Assembly (NCBI GenBank): GCA_041161065.1
Contig: JBEAVE010000045.1
Location: 1-18,552, forward strand
DNA length: 18,552 nt
Source of the DNA: DYRG01 sp041161065
GTDB lineage: Bacteria > Pseudomonadota > Gammaproteobacteria > Beggiatoales > Beggiatoaceae
Direction: 5' to 3'
A program made the translations under genes and the position numbers. Positions 1 through 7,746 of the stretch are shown here, piece by piece. A model generated the notes under the pieces. That model saw nothing but the letters and a program-made list of their open reading frames with translations. It was not told the origin of the DNA and searched no databases. The number at the start of each line of letters is the position of its first letter. The stretch's first letter is position 1.

Positions 1-165
1 AAGAAAAAAGTGAAGAAATATTACCCTCTATTTAAATCTCTTCAACAAACCATCGATTATATTTTTAATCCATTATTTTCATTTTCATCTAGTTAATAAT
101 TTAATAGGAATCCGACTATACTATATCATCCTAAATTATGCACTACCCCAAATTGAGCAAATGTT
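1..165. other. AT-rich intergenic stretch, no gene seen
   Basis: This AT-rich stretch holds no open reading frame with coding character on either strand, and I found no RNA gene, long repeat or recognisable operator. The next feature rightward is the terminator hairpin of the copper chaperone gene. It may be the intergenic flank of a gene lying left of the window. Confidence 0.5.
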
Positions 166-197
166 TAGAAAATAGTGATCAAAAATGATCACTATTT
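166..197 (-). terminator. Rho-independent terminator after the copper chaperone gene
   Basis: A perfect 12-bp inverted repeat (AAATAGTGATCA at 170-181, TGATCACTATTT at 186-197) encloses a 4-base loop. Read on the minus strand it begins 5 bases after the stop codon of the copper chaperone gene and continues into a short T-rich tail (TTTTCT). Position and shape fit an intrinsic terminator. Confidence 0.75.
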
Positions 198-202
198 AAT
201 GA

Positions 203-706
203 TTAGTGGTGATGGTGAGAGTGGTCGTCGGCGTTTGCCATTGGATTGCCTTTTTTGACGGGCACTTGCAAGGTTTCAACCTGTTGATTGGAGAAATGCA
301 ATTTGATTTCAACCATGTCATTGGAAGTAGGCGACGTGCCGCTTTTGGCTTCAATTAACATAATGTGCAAACCTTTCGGTTTAAGCTCGACCATTTGGTG
401 CGCGGGGATTTCAAGTTTCTCAACAGGAATCATTTTAGCGACGTTATTTTCGATAATGGTGTTGTGGATTTCTACTTTATTGAATTGAGGGCTTTCTGCG
501 CTGAGCAACGCGAGGGTTTCGGCGGTTGAATTGTGCAGTTTCATATACACGGCGGTGGTTTTAGAAGTGGGCGGGGCTTCGCGAACCCAAGCGTCTTGAA
601 CGGTAACAGGTTGAGCGTCGTTGTGCTCATGATCGCGCCCTTCTTCGTGGGCATTCGCGCCAAAAATACTCAATGCGCAATACAAACCGATGGCAAGTTT
701 CCACAT
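203..706 (-). CDS. Periplasmic copper chaperone, PCuAC family
   Basis: This predicted secreted 167-residue protein belongs to the PCu(A)C family, which carries Cu(I) in the periplasm and helps assemble the copper sites of cytochrome c oxidase. Residues 1-19 form a signal peptide with an ANA-H cleavage site. The family's copper motif is exact: His81, ten residues, Met92, twenty-one residues, His114-x-Met116. Two His-rich tails flank the domain: HEEGRDHEH directly after the signal peptide and DDHSHHHH at the C-terminus. These could bind extra copper or zinc (inference). The start is supported by an AGGAG ribosome binding site six bases upstream. It stands alone, with a terminator directly after it and the tRNA-Arg gene upstream on the same strand. 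No SCO or oxidase gene is adjacent. Confidence 0.9.
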   Translation of the reverse strand: MWKLAIGLYCALSIFGANAHEEGRDHEHNDAQPVTVQDAWVREAPPTSKTTAVYMKLHNSTAETLALLSAESPQFNKVEIHNTIIENNVAKMIPVEKLEIPAHQMVELKPKGLHIMLIEAKSGTSPTSNDMVEIKLHFSNQQVETLQVPVKKGNPMANADDHSHHHH

Positions 707-777
707 AAAAATCTCCTACTATCAATAAATTGTTTAATCACGAGGGGATATACTTGATCAAAAGAAATTAAAAGAAA

Positions 778-853
778 TGGCGCGCCCGGCGGGGATCGAA
801 CCCACGACCCTTGGCTTCGGAGGCCAATACTCTATCCGCTGAGCTACGGGCGC
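778..853 (-). tRNA. tRNA-Arg (anticodon CCG)
   Basis: The minus strand folds as a 76-base cloverleaf. The 7-bp acceptor stem is GCGCCCG/CGGGCGC, the anticodon stem TTGGC/GCCAA encloses loop CTCCGAA with anticodon CCG, and the T arm contains GGTTCGATCC. The 3' CCA is encoded (TGG at 778-780 on the plus strand). It decodes the arginine codon CGG. The gene has its own upstream promoter candidate. I see no hairpin between it and the copper chaperone gene 71 bases downstream, only T-rich sequence. Confidence 0.97.
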
Positions 854-872
854 GTTTGATTGAAAACGGTGG

Positions 873-901
873 ATTATAATGCTTTTTAATATTTCAGTCT
901 A
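873..901 (-). promoter_or_regulatory. Sigma-70 type promoter of tRNA-Arg
   Basis: On the minus strand a perfect -10 box TATAAT (873-878) is preceded, with a 17-base spacer, by TAGACT (896-901), which matches four of six positions of the -35 consensus. The -10 box lies 19 bases before the mature 5' end of the tRNA, a sensible distance for a short leader. Confidence 0.55.
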
Positions 902-969
902 TGCGTTTTTATAGCGTAATGTTATACTTAATCTTTTTTTATAGTCCACATTTTGAAAGGGGAATCAAC

Positions 970-1752
970 GTGAATTTATCCACAAAAACCTACACTTCGG
1001 TGGTCTTTGCTGCGTTGGCGGCAACGGCTTTCGTCGGCAATAGTTTCGCAACAGATGACAAAAATACCCTCGAAAAAGAACAAATTATCTCGAGAATTAA
1101 ACCCATCGGGCAAGTCCACATTAACGATGGCTCAACTCCTCCCCCAACTGCACCCAAAGCAGCAGCGGCAGGCGCGAGTCGTACCGCTTCCGAAATCTAC
1201 AAAAAAACTTGTATGGCGTGTCACGCAGCGGGTGTGGCAGGCGCACCTAAAGTCGGCGATCAAGCCGCTTGGGACACCAGAATGGCAAAAGGTCTGGATA
1301 CTTTGCTTGGTAGCGTCACCAAAGGTCTGAACGCCATGCCGCCTAAAGGGGGCGATCCTTCTTTAACCGACGACGAAATTAAAGCCACCATCAAATTCAT
1401 GCACGACGGGGCAAAAGAAGACGCGGCGGCTGCTCCTGCGGCTGCGCCCGCTCAAACGGCAGCGGCAGAAGAAAAACCTGCACCCAAAAAGAAAGAACCC
1501 GCTCCTGAAAAGTCAGCAGGGGAAAAAATCTACGACACCACTTGCATGGCGTGTCATGTAATGGGTGTGGCGGGCGCGCCAAAATTGGGCGACAAAGCCG
1601 CGTGGTCTCCTAGACTCGCAAAAGGTGTAGACGGTTTAACTATGAGTGTAATCAATGGCTTAAACGCAATGCCCCCTCGCGCTGGCAATCCTCAATTAAC
1701 CGACGCAGACATTCAACAAGCGGTTGCATTTATGGTTGAAAAAAGTAAATAA
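970..1752 (+). CDS. Secreted diheme cytochrome with two tandem cytochrome c5 domains
   Basis: This 260-residue periplasmic electron carrier has two similar cytochrome c5-like domains. I chose the GTG at 970 because GGGGAA precedes it at proper spacing and it puts a signal peptide (NLSTKTYTSVVF..., cleavage NSFA-TDD) at the N-terminus. An upstream ATG at 901 would bury that signal. Haem is bound at C81-MA-C84-H85 and again at C192-MA-C195-H196. Each domain later carries a GLNAMPP motif whose Met is the likely sixth ligand. An Ala/Pro/Lys/Glu-rich linker (about residues 155-180) joins the domains and looks flexible. The domains resemble each other closely (CMACH, GVAGAPK.GD.AAW), indicating internal duplication. 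The partner is not visible; a terminal oxidase or a sulfur-oxidation enzyme is possible. Confidence 0.9.
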   Translation: MNLSTKTYTSVVFAALAATAFVGNSFATDDKNTLEKEQIISRIKPIGQVHINDGSTPPPTAPKAAAAGASRTASEIYKKTCMACHAAGVAGAPKVGDQAAWDTRMAKGLDTLLGSVTKGLNAMPPKGGDPSLTDDEIKATIKFMHDGAKEDAAAAPAAAPAQTAAAEEKPAPKKKEPAPEKSAGEKIYDTTCMACHVMGVAGAPKLGDKAAWSPRLAKGVDGLTMSVINGLNAMPPRAGNPQLTDADIQQAVAFMVEKSK

Positions 1753-1772
1753 CGCTTTGTTTTTAGACTAAA

Positions 1773-1811
1773 ACCTGATGATTTGAATTTAAAAAGTCAT
1801 CGGGTTTTTTG
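1773..1811 (+). terminator. Rho-independent terminator after the two-haem cytochrome
   Basis: AACCTGATGA (1773-1782) pairs with TCATCGGGTT (1798-1807), with one G-U pair and a 15-base loop. A run of T follows directly. It lies 20 bases after the cytochrome stop codon and separates that gene from the restriction-modification gene. Confidence 0.8.
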
Positions 1812-1841
1812 TTGTTAAAAGATTTTAATTGAGCTTGACTA

Positions 1842-4244
1842 ATGACCTATACTCAACTTCGTGAAGAAGAAATTAAAAACAAAATTGCTCGGGATTATTT
1901 TAGCGATTTTGATTGCACCCGCATTATTGGAAATATTGATTTCTGCGTGACGGTTTCTGACATAGAATCTCTTTTCTGGGCAGAAGCCAAAAAAGGTAAT
2001 GCCGACCTTTATCGTTCTATTGTGCAACTGATTTTAACGATTGGAAAAGCGCGAACATTTGACAAACAACTCCCTCCCGCTTTTTTAGGTGCATTCGATG
2101 CCGAGAAAATCGCTTTTATTCCTTATAACACCATTCAAGATATTTTCTATCAAAATGATTTTAACTGGAATGTCACGCCCTCTAATTATGAAACCAAAGA
2201 ATTCAAATTGGTTTATAACAAAGTAAAAGACATTATCGATAACAACGCTTGGCTTTTTAATTATGACCGCGATCATAAAGAACTAAAGCAATTTGTTAAA
2301 GATAATTTTGTGGCTGGAAAATCCGCTTTTACCAAAATAAAAATTGATAAAAACAATTTCATTTCTATTTATAACAAATGGTTGCAAACCGTCAAACCTA
2401 CTATTGTAATCAACTGGGAAATTGCTAAGAAAAATGGCATTATCGACGGTGATTTTTATTTAGCCGATTTATTATCCATTGAAAATGAATCCATCAGAGA
2501 AAAACTCTCTATTTATCTTAAGAAAAACTATTATGAAGTAGAAAGAGAAATTGATGATCTGGGTTTGTTTAGAACAAGTCGTACGGTTTTCAAAGATAAT
2601 CAAAAAGCGCATTTGCAATTTTGGAACAAATATGAACGACCACCCAAAGAAGAATATTGGGATTATATTGTTAATCGCCGCGATTTGTTAGTGCCGCAGG
2701 ATATTAGAGAAAGAAAAGGAAGTTTCTTTACGCCCCAAATCTGGGTTGAATTATCGCAGAAATATTTAGCCGATGTATTGGGAGAAAACTGGCAAGATGA
2801 ATATTACATTTGGGATTGCGCGGCGGGAACGGGTAATTTACTAACGGGTTTAACGAATAAATATCACATTTGGGCTTCGACATTGGATAAACAAGATGTC
2901 GATGTAATGAAAGATCGTATTATGAATGGAGCAAATTTATTAGAAAGTCATGTATTTCAATTTGATTTTTTGAACGATGATTTTTCTAAATTACCAAAAG
3001 GATTATTCGATATCATTAATGATGAAGAAAAACGTAAAAAACTAGTCATTTATATCAATCCTCCTTATGCAGAAACCGCAACGAATGAAACAAGCAATAG
3101 AAATAGAATTAATAAACGCGGCGTGTCTTTCACAAAAATACAGCAGCAATACGGCGATTTAATTGGAATTGCAACTAAAGAATTATCAGCACAGTTTTTA
3201 GCACGAGTTTCTAATGAAATACCAGAATCAATTCTCGCGCAATTTTCAAAACTTAAAATGATTCAAGGACCTAATTTTGCTAAATTTCGCAGTTTTTTTA
3301 CGGGTGAATTCAAAAAAGGGTTTATTGTGCCAGCCAACACGTTTGATAATGTAAAAGGTGAATTTCCAATTGGCTTTATGATTTGGCAATTGAATAATAA
3401 AAAGCGTTTCAAAATATTAACTTACGATGCTTTTGATAAAGACGGCAATTTGATTGAAGAAAAAAAGTTTTATGCTCATGATAAAAGTAAATTTATTACC
3501 GATTGGTATAGAAAATACCATACGCGGCTTGTGAGTCATTACAATATTGGCGCAATTGGTTTGTATGGCAGTGATTTTCAGCATAATAATTTTATTAGAA
3601 TTACCAACCCTGAAACACACCCTAACCGCTGGACTTTTATTGTTGCTGAAAACCTAATTGTAACAAGTATTTATCTTGCAGTTCGTCATTGTATTGAAAC
3701 CACTTGGTTAAATGATCGAGATCAGTTTCTATACCCTAATAAAAAATGGCAAAAAGACAAACTATTTCAAACGAATTGTTTAACGTTTGCGCTATTTCAC
3801 GGACAAAACAGAATTACCTCAAAAGAAGGTATTAATCATTGGATTCCCTTTACGGAATACGAAGTGGATTCTCCAGAGAAATTTGATAGCAACTTTATGA
3901 CGCAATTTATCAGAGGAAAATTAAAAGCATCAGGTAATGGCGATGCTTTCAAAAAAGAGAAACTACAAACCACGCCATTAGAATTTTCACCTGAAGCACA
4001 AGCGGTTTTTGATGCGGGACGTGAATTATGGAAATATTACCTTTCTAAACCCGATTGCAATCAAAACGCAGCATTATATGATATTCGTGAGTATTTTCAG
4101 GGTAGAAACGACAAAGGAAAAATGAATAATAAAAGTGAGGACGAGCAATATACTTTTCTAATGAACGCATTAAAAGATAGCTTAAAAATACTCTCCCAAC
4201 AAATTGAACCAAAAATTTATGAATACGGCTTTTTGATGCGATAG
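1842..4244 (+). CDS. Single-polypeptide restriction-modification enzyme candidate (type IIG-like): nuclease plus N6-adenine methyltransferase
   Basis: This 800-residue protein has an adenine DNA methyltransferase core: SAM-binding motif I DCAAGTGN (residues 325-332) and catalytic motif IV NPPY (406-409), the arrangement of the Eco57I/type IIG group. The first ~110 residues look like a PD-(D/E)XK nuclease: Asp33, then Glu48-Ala-Lys50 in a FWAEAKKG strand, then a helix with YRSIVQLI. The part after about residue 560 has no motif I recognise and would be where a target-recognition domain sits. At 800 residues it is short for a type IIG enzyme, which usually exceeds 900. No separate restriction, specificity or methylase gene is nearby, so it may act alone in defence. 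By eye it is more AT-rich than the cytochrome genes on either side, consistent with acquisition by transfer. The methyltransferase call is firm; the nuclease and type IIG assignment is inference. Confidence 0.8.
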   Translation: MTYTQLREEEIKNKIARDYFSDFDCTRIIGNIDFCVTVSDIESLFWAEAKKGNADLYRSIVQLILTIGKARTFDKQLPPAFLGAFDAEKIAFIPYNTIQDIFYQNDFNWNVTPSNYETKEFKLVYNKVKDIIDNNAWLFNYDRDHKELKQFVKDNFVAGKSAFTKIKIDKNNFISIYNKWLQTVKPTIVINWEIAKKNGIIDGDFYLADLLSIENESIREKLSIYLKKNYYEVEREIDDLGLFRTSRTVFKDNQKAHLQFWNKYERPPKEEYWDYIVNRRDLLVPQDIRERKGSFFTPQIWVELSQKYLADVLGENWQDEYYIWDCAAGTGNLLTGLTNKYHIWASTLDKQDVDVMKDRIMNGANLLESHVFQFDFLNDDFSKLPKGLFDIINDEEKRKKLVIYINPPYAETATNETSNRNRINKRGVSFTKIQQQYGDLIGIATKELSAQFLARVSNEIPESILAQFSKLKMIQGPNFAKFRSFFTGEFKKGFIVPANTFDNVKGEFPIGFMIWQLNNKKRFKILTYDAFDKDGNLIEEKKFYAHDKSKFITDWYRKYHTRLVSHYNIGAIGLYGSDFQHNNFIRITNPETHPNRWTFIVAENLIVTSIYLAVRHCIETTWLNDRDQFLYPNKKWQKDKLFQTNCLTFALFHGQNRITSKEGINHWIPFTEYEVDSPEKFDSNFMTQFIRGKLKASGNGDAFKKEKLQTTPLEFSPEAQAVFDAGRELWKYYLSKPDCNQNAALYDIREYFQGRNDKGKMNNKSEDEQYTFLMNALKDSLKILSQQIEPKIYEYGFLMR

Positions 4245-4276
4245 TGCTTGTGGTATAGTAAGTTTCCTAGCTTTAC

Positions 4277-4305
4277 TTTATATTCCGCCCCGGAATCTTT
4301 ATAAT
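4277..4305 (+). promoter_or_regulatory. Promoter with internal inverted repeat, upstream of the class II cytochrome
   Basis: TTTATA (4277-4282) and a perfect TATAAT (4300-4305) are separated by 17 bases and lie about 28 bases before the ATG at 4333. The spacer contains a perfect inverted repeat, ATTCCG-CCC-CGGAAT (4282-4296), so it could be an operator. The same hairpin is followed by CTTT and might instead be a weak terminator for the preceding gene. Confidence 0.5.
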
Positions 4306-4332
4306 ACTGCTTTCTAAAAAGAGGATTTAAAA

Positions 4333-4788
4333 ATGAACAACACGTTGTTAGCTGTTTCTTTAAGTTTGTTGGTTTCTGGTGGATTACACGCCGCCGACGT
4401 GAAACCGCATGATGCAATTGAATATCGCCAGTCGGCTTTTCATATTATGGGTTGGCATTTCAAAGCAATGGGTGCGATGGTAAAAGGAGAAACCCCCTTT
4501 AATAAAGAAACTTTCTCCAAAAAAGCAGAAATTGTTGCTTTCGCAAGTACCTTGCCGTCGGAAGGATTTCTCAAAGGAACAAGTTCCTCTGAATTTACCG
4601 AGAGCAAATCAAAATCAATTCTATGGGAAAAAATGGACGATGTGAAAGCAAAATCCGAAGCAAACCAGAAAGAAACCAAAGCACTCGCAGAAATCGCTAA
4701 AACGGGCGACGAGAAAGCCATTAAAGAGCAATTTGCTAAAACCGCCAAAACCTGCAAAGCCTGTCACGACGATTACCGCGAAGAATAA
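4333..4788 (+). CDS. Class II cytochrome c (cytochrome c'/c556 type)
   Basis: This 151-residue periplasmic monohaem protein begins with a signal peptide (residues 1 to about 20, ...SGGLHA-AD). The haem site CKACH (C141, C144, H145) is close to the C-terminus, the hallmark of class II c-type cytochromes, which are four-helix bundles. The first helix carries YRQSAFHIMGWHFKAM. Several methionines there, such as Met39, could be a sixth ligand, as in low-spin c556. Without such a ligand it would be a five-coordinate c' of the kind that binds NO. I cannot decide between these. The start has a GAGG ribosome binding site nine bases upstream. It appears to be transcribed alone: a promoter candidate precedes it and a terminator follows. 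Role: electron transfer or NO handling (family knowledge). Confidence 0.88.
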   Translation: MNNTLLAVSLSLLVSGGLHAADVKPHDAIEYRQSAFHIMGWHFKAMGAMVKGETPFNKETFSKKAEIVAFASTLPSEGFLKGTSSSEFTESKSKSILWEKMDDVKAKSEANQKETKALAEIAKTGDEKAIKEQFAKTAKTCKACHDDYREE

Positions 4789-4793
4789 CCCCA

Positions 4794-4833
4794 AAAACAA
4801 CCCATAGGCATTTCAAAACTTATGGGTTGTTTT
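4794..4833. terminator. Bidirectional terminator between the c' gene and ppk1
   Basis: AAAACAACCCATA (4794-4806) and TATGGGTTGTTTT (4821-4833) form a perfect 13-bp stem with a 14-base loop. An A-run lies on the left arm and a T-run on the right, so it can stop transcription in both directions. It sits exactly between the converging stop codons. Confidence 0.88.
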
Positions 4834-4837
4834 ATTT

Positions 4838-7138
4838 CTAGGCATTACGTTTCTTACGCTTTGCACCTGTTTTAAGTTTCTTAATCCGTGAAATGTCTTT
4901 TTGACGATTTTCATAAAACATCATTAAGCTATCTTGTGTGCCTTTTGCTTTATCCTCATTAGAGGAACGCTGCACGTAACTTCCATCAGATTGCATTTCC
5001 CACGCGCTCCGTTGATCATTAAGTTGTGTGTTCAAAATCATTCTTAACTCAGAACAGAGCATCGGGTCTTCAATAACGGTAACAACTTCTACCCGACTTT
5101 CTAAATTGCGCTGCATTGCATCTGCCGACCCAATGAAATACTCTTCATCGCCGCCGTTTCTAAAGTAATAAATCCGCGTATGCTCTAAAAATCTTCCTAC
5201 AATACTAATCACTCGCGCGCTTTCTGTGAAACCCGTTAAATTAGGGCGAAAACGACAAGTATCTCTCACAATTAAATCAATCTGAACACCTGCTTGCGCT
5301 GCTTTGTATAATGCTTTCGTAACATCAATATCTTCCAATGCGTTCATTTTGAATTGAATTAACCCCGAAATGCCTTTCTGATGTAATTCAATTTCTCGAT
5401 CAATTTTTGCTAATAATGCTTTCTTAAGAAACTTCGGTGAGGGAAGAATTTTCTTATAATTTCTTTTAGGATTGTAACCCGTCGTCAAATAATTAAACAA
5501 CTCGGTTAAATCGCTACCAATATCATCGTTGCAGGTTAGAATTCCTAAGTCTGCGTACAAACGCGCTGTTCCTGCATGATAATTACCCGTTCCTATGTGT
5601 GCATAACGTTGAATTTTATTGAAACTGAAATCCTGTCTTACCACTAAAATAACTTTTGAATGGGTTTTCAATCCAACCACACCATAGGTTACATGAACGC
5701 CCGCTTCTTCCATACGACTTGCCCATTTGATATTTGCTGCTTCATCAAATCGAGCTTTTAATTCAACAACCACTGCAACTTGTTTCCCGTTTCTCGCCGC
5801 TTGCATTAAATAATCGATAACTTTTGTATCACTTGATGTTCGATACAAAGTCATTTTAATCGCCCGAACTTTTGGGTCTTCGCTGGCTTCACGGAGGAAT
5901 CTTTCCACAGTTGAAGAAAAGGAAATATACGGATGATGTAATAAAATTGCTCCATTTTCACGAATGGTGTGAAAAATGTTTGGAGAATCCTGCAATTTAG
6001 GGTGATCTAAAGGTTGATGAGGTTGATCATGTAATGTGCTATTCTTCCCTTTTAATGAAAGCAATTCAAATAAATCGCGCATTGCTAACATTCCATTAAC
6101 TTCAAATACATCAGTTTGCTCATTCAAACCCAATTCAGCGGCTAACATTCCTCGATGAATTGGATTCATGCCTGCTTGAATTTCTAATCGCACAATTGGA
6201 GCAAAACGCCGATCTCGTAATTCAGATTCAATCATACTCAACAAATCATCAGCGGTTTCTTCATCGCGCTCGGTATTTGCATTGCGCGTTACCCTAAATA
6301 ATTCGCAGTGTGTAATGGTCATTCCGGGAAAAAGTAAATCCAAATTATTTGCCATCACTTCCTCTAATGTGACAAATCGGTTTTCTTCACCAATTTTAAT
6401 GAATCTTTTAATACCTGCACCAATCGGAACTTTAACTCGTGCTAATAGAGGAATGGCATCTAAATCATCAGGGTGTATGAGAGAAACAAGAAGATTAAGT
6501 GATAGATTGGAAAGAAATGGAAAAGGGTGCGCAGGGTCCATGCCTTGTGGTGTGAGCAACGGATAAATATTGGTGAAATAAAATTCTCGCACTTCTTTTT
6601 GCTGTTCTTTAGTCAAACTTTGATAAGAAACGAGACAAATATCTTCTGTTTTGAGTTGCTCGATAATATTCAACAACAACTGATACTTTTTTGATTCGAT
6701 TTGTTTAACAATTTCATAACAAGCATCGATTTGTTGTTGAGGCGTTCTTCCATCGATAGAAAGGTTTTGAATATTAGCAGCGACTTGGTGTTTCAAACCA
6801 CCGATACGTTTCATAAAAAATTCATCTAAATTACTGCTCACAATCGCAATAAATTTCAAACGTTCTAATAGCGGTGTTCTATTATCTTCTGCCTCATGTA
6901 AAACCCGCTGATTGAAACTCAACCATGTCATTTCACGATTGAGGTACAAAGTAGGATCATTCAAATCAATTTTCTTTCCTTCTTCCATACATTTTGGCAA
7001 AACAGCCAGCGGAGTTGTAATGGCTTTTTCTATTTCTTTGGGGGTTTTACGGCGAGTAGAAGTTTCTTTAACAGGTGTTTCAGTTGTAATAGGTTGTTCA
7101 ATATTTTCAGAAGGATTTGTTGGCTCTTCGATTGACAT
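4838..7138 (-). CDS. ppk1: Polyphosphate kinase 1
   Basis: PPK1 reversibly transfers the terminal phosphate of ATP onto a growing inorganic polyphosphate chain. The 766-residue protein shows the family's blocks: the N-terminal LYLNREMTWLSFNQRVL and SSNLDEFFMKRIGG helices, GLKTHSK with His493 (the likely phosphorylated histidine), YAHIGTGNYH, and FLEHTRIYYF with His653. It is longer than the ~690 residues of the E. coli enzyme. The extra length comes from a ~65-residue, Thr/Glu/Pro-rich, probably disordered N-terminal extension and a basic tail ending in AKRKKRNA. The ribosome binding site is weak. It is the last gene of a same-strand series (adenylate cyclase, tpx, ppk1), but a terminator-like hairpin lies just upstream, so its transcription may depend on readthrough. 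Identity is secure. Confidence 0.97.
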   Translation of the reverse strand: MSIEEPTNPSENIEQPITTETPVKETSTRRKTPKEIEKAITTPLAVLPKCMEEGKKIDLNDPTLYLNREMTWLSFNQRVLHEAEDNRTPLLERLKFIAIVSSNLDEFFMKRIGGLKHQVAANIQNLSIDGRTPQQQIDACYEIVKQIESKKYQLLLNIIEQLKTEDICLVSYQSLTKEQQKEVREFYFTNIYPLLTPQGMDPAHPFPFLSNLSLNLLVSLIHPDDLDAIPLLARVKVPIGAGIKRFIKIGEENRFVTLEEVMANNLDLLFPGMTITHCELFRVTRNANTERDEETADDLLSMIESELRDRRFAPIVRLEIQAGMNPIHRGMLAAELGLNEQTDVFEVNGMLAMRDLFELLSLKGKNSTLHDQPHQPLDHPKLQDSPNIFHTIRENGAILLHHPYISFSSTVERFLREASEDPKVRAIKMTLYRTSSDTKVIDYLMQAARNGKQVAVVVELKARFDEAANIKWASRMEEAGVHVTYGVVGLKTHSKVILVVRQDFSFNKIQRYAHIGTGNYHAGTARLYADLGILTCNDDIGSDLTELFNYLTTGYNPKRNYKKILPSPKFLKKALLAKIDREIELHQKGISGLIQFKMNALEDIDVTKALYKAAQAGVQIDLIVRDTCRFRPNLTGFTESARVISIVGRFLEHTRIYYFRNGGDEEYFIGSADAMQRNLESRVEVVTVIEDPMLCSELRMILNTQLNDQRSAWEMQSDGSYVQRSSNEDKAKGTQDSLMMFYENRQKDISRIKKLKTGAKRKKRNA

Positions 7139-7162
7139 AGTAAAAACTCGATCTTTTTGGGA

Positions 7163-7196
7163 GAAAAAAATGTAATTCAGCGCATTGTGCGCCGAA
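7163..7196 (-). terminator. Terminator-like hairpin between tpx and ppk1
   Basis: On the minus strand TTCGGCGCA (7196-7188), a 3-base loop and TGCGCTGAA (7184-7176, one G-U pair) are followed within six bases by a run of seven T. This is a standard intrinsic terminator directly after tpx. Only about 25 bases separate its T-run from the ppk1 start codon, too few for a separate promoter. Confidence 0.75.
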
Positions 7197-7204
7197 TGGA
7201 AAAA

Positions 7205-7705
7205 TTAGTTCAAGGTAGCGAGAGCCGCTTCATAATCAGGCTCTTGGGCGATTTCAGGCACGAGTTGCGTAAAAATAACTTTATTTTGTTCATCTAAAAC
7301 AACCAATGCCCGCGCTGTAATCCCCGCGAGAGGACCGTCCTCAATAAGTACGCCGTAATCTTTTGCAAAATTCTTTGAACGCATCATCGATAAAGTGATT
7401 ACATTTTGTAATCCTTCTGTAGAGCAAAAACGTCCCGAAGCAAAAGGTAAATCCGCAGAAATAACTAAAACAACGTAATCTTCACGTTTGCCAGCTGTTT
7501 CATTAAATTTGCGGGTCGATGTTGCACAAACAGAAGTGTCTAAACTGGGAACAATATTGAGCAACTTTTTTTTGCCGCTGAATTCACTTAAATTAACGTC
7601 ACGTAACTCATTGGTAACTAAAGAAAAATCAGGTGCTTGACTTCCAATTGCAGGCAATTCTCCCATTGTATGAATAGGATTTCCTTGAAGGGTAATTTGA
7701 GCCAT
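7205..7705 (-). CDS. tpx: Thiol peroxidase (atypical 2-Cys peroxiredoxin)
   Basis: This 166-residue peroxiredoxin reduces hydrogen peroxide and small organic hydroperoxides using thioredoxin. The peroxidatic cysteine is Cys60 in PSLDTSVCATST and the resolving cysteine is Cys94 in SADLPFASGRFC, matching the spacing of the E. coli Tpx pair. A longer reading frame starts at 7816, but its first 37 residues overlap the end of the cyclase gene and look unlike the family. The ATG at 7705 has a strong AGGAG eight bases upstream and gives the canonical start MAQITLQGNP. It lies 41 bases after the adenylate cyclase on the same strand, so co-transcription is likely. A terminator-like hairpin follows. 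Identity is secure. Confidence 0.97.
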   Translation of the reverse strand: MAQITLQGNPIHTMGELPAIGSQAPDFSLVTNELRDVNLSEFSGKKKLLNIVPSLDTSVCATSTRKFNETAGKREDYVVLVISADLPFASGRFCSTEGLQNVITLSMMRSKNFAKDYGVLIEDGPLAGITARALVVLDEQNKVIFTQLVPEIAQEPDYEAALATLN

Positions 7706-7746
7706 TTGAAATACTCCTAAAATAAAAGAAAAGGTAACAAAATAAT

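Noticed and set aside
754..761. TTGATCAA as a possible FNR box upstream of the copper chaperone
   Set aside because: The FNR site needs a four-base spacer between TTGAT and ATCAA; here the halves overlap.
901..969. Upstream ATG for the two-haem cytochrome
   Set aside because: It would place 23 extra residues before the signal peptide. GTG 970 has the ribosome binding site and gives a normal signal sequence.
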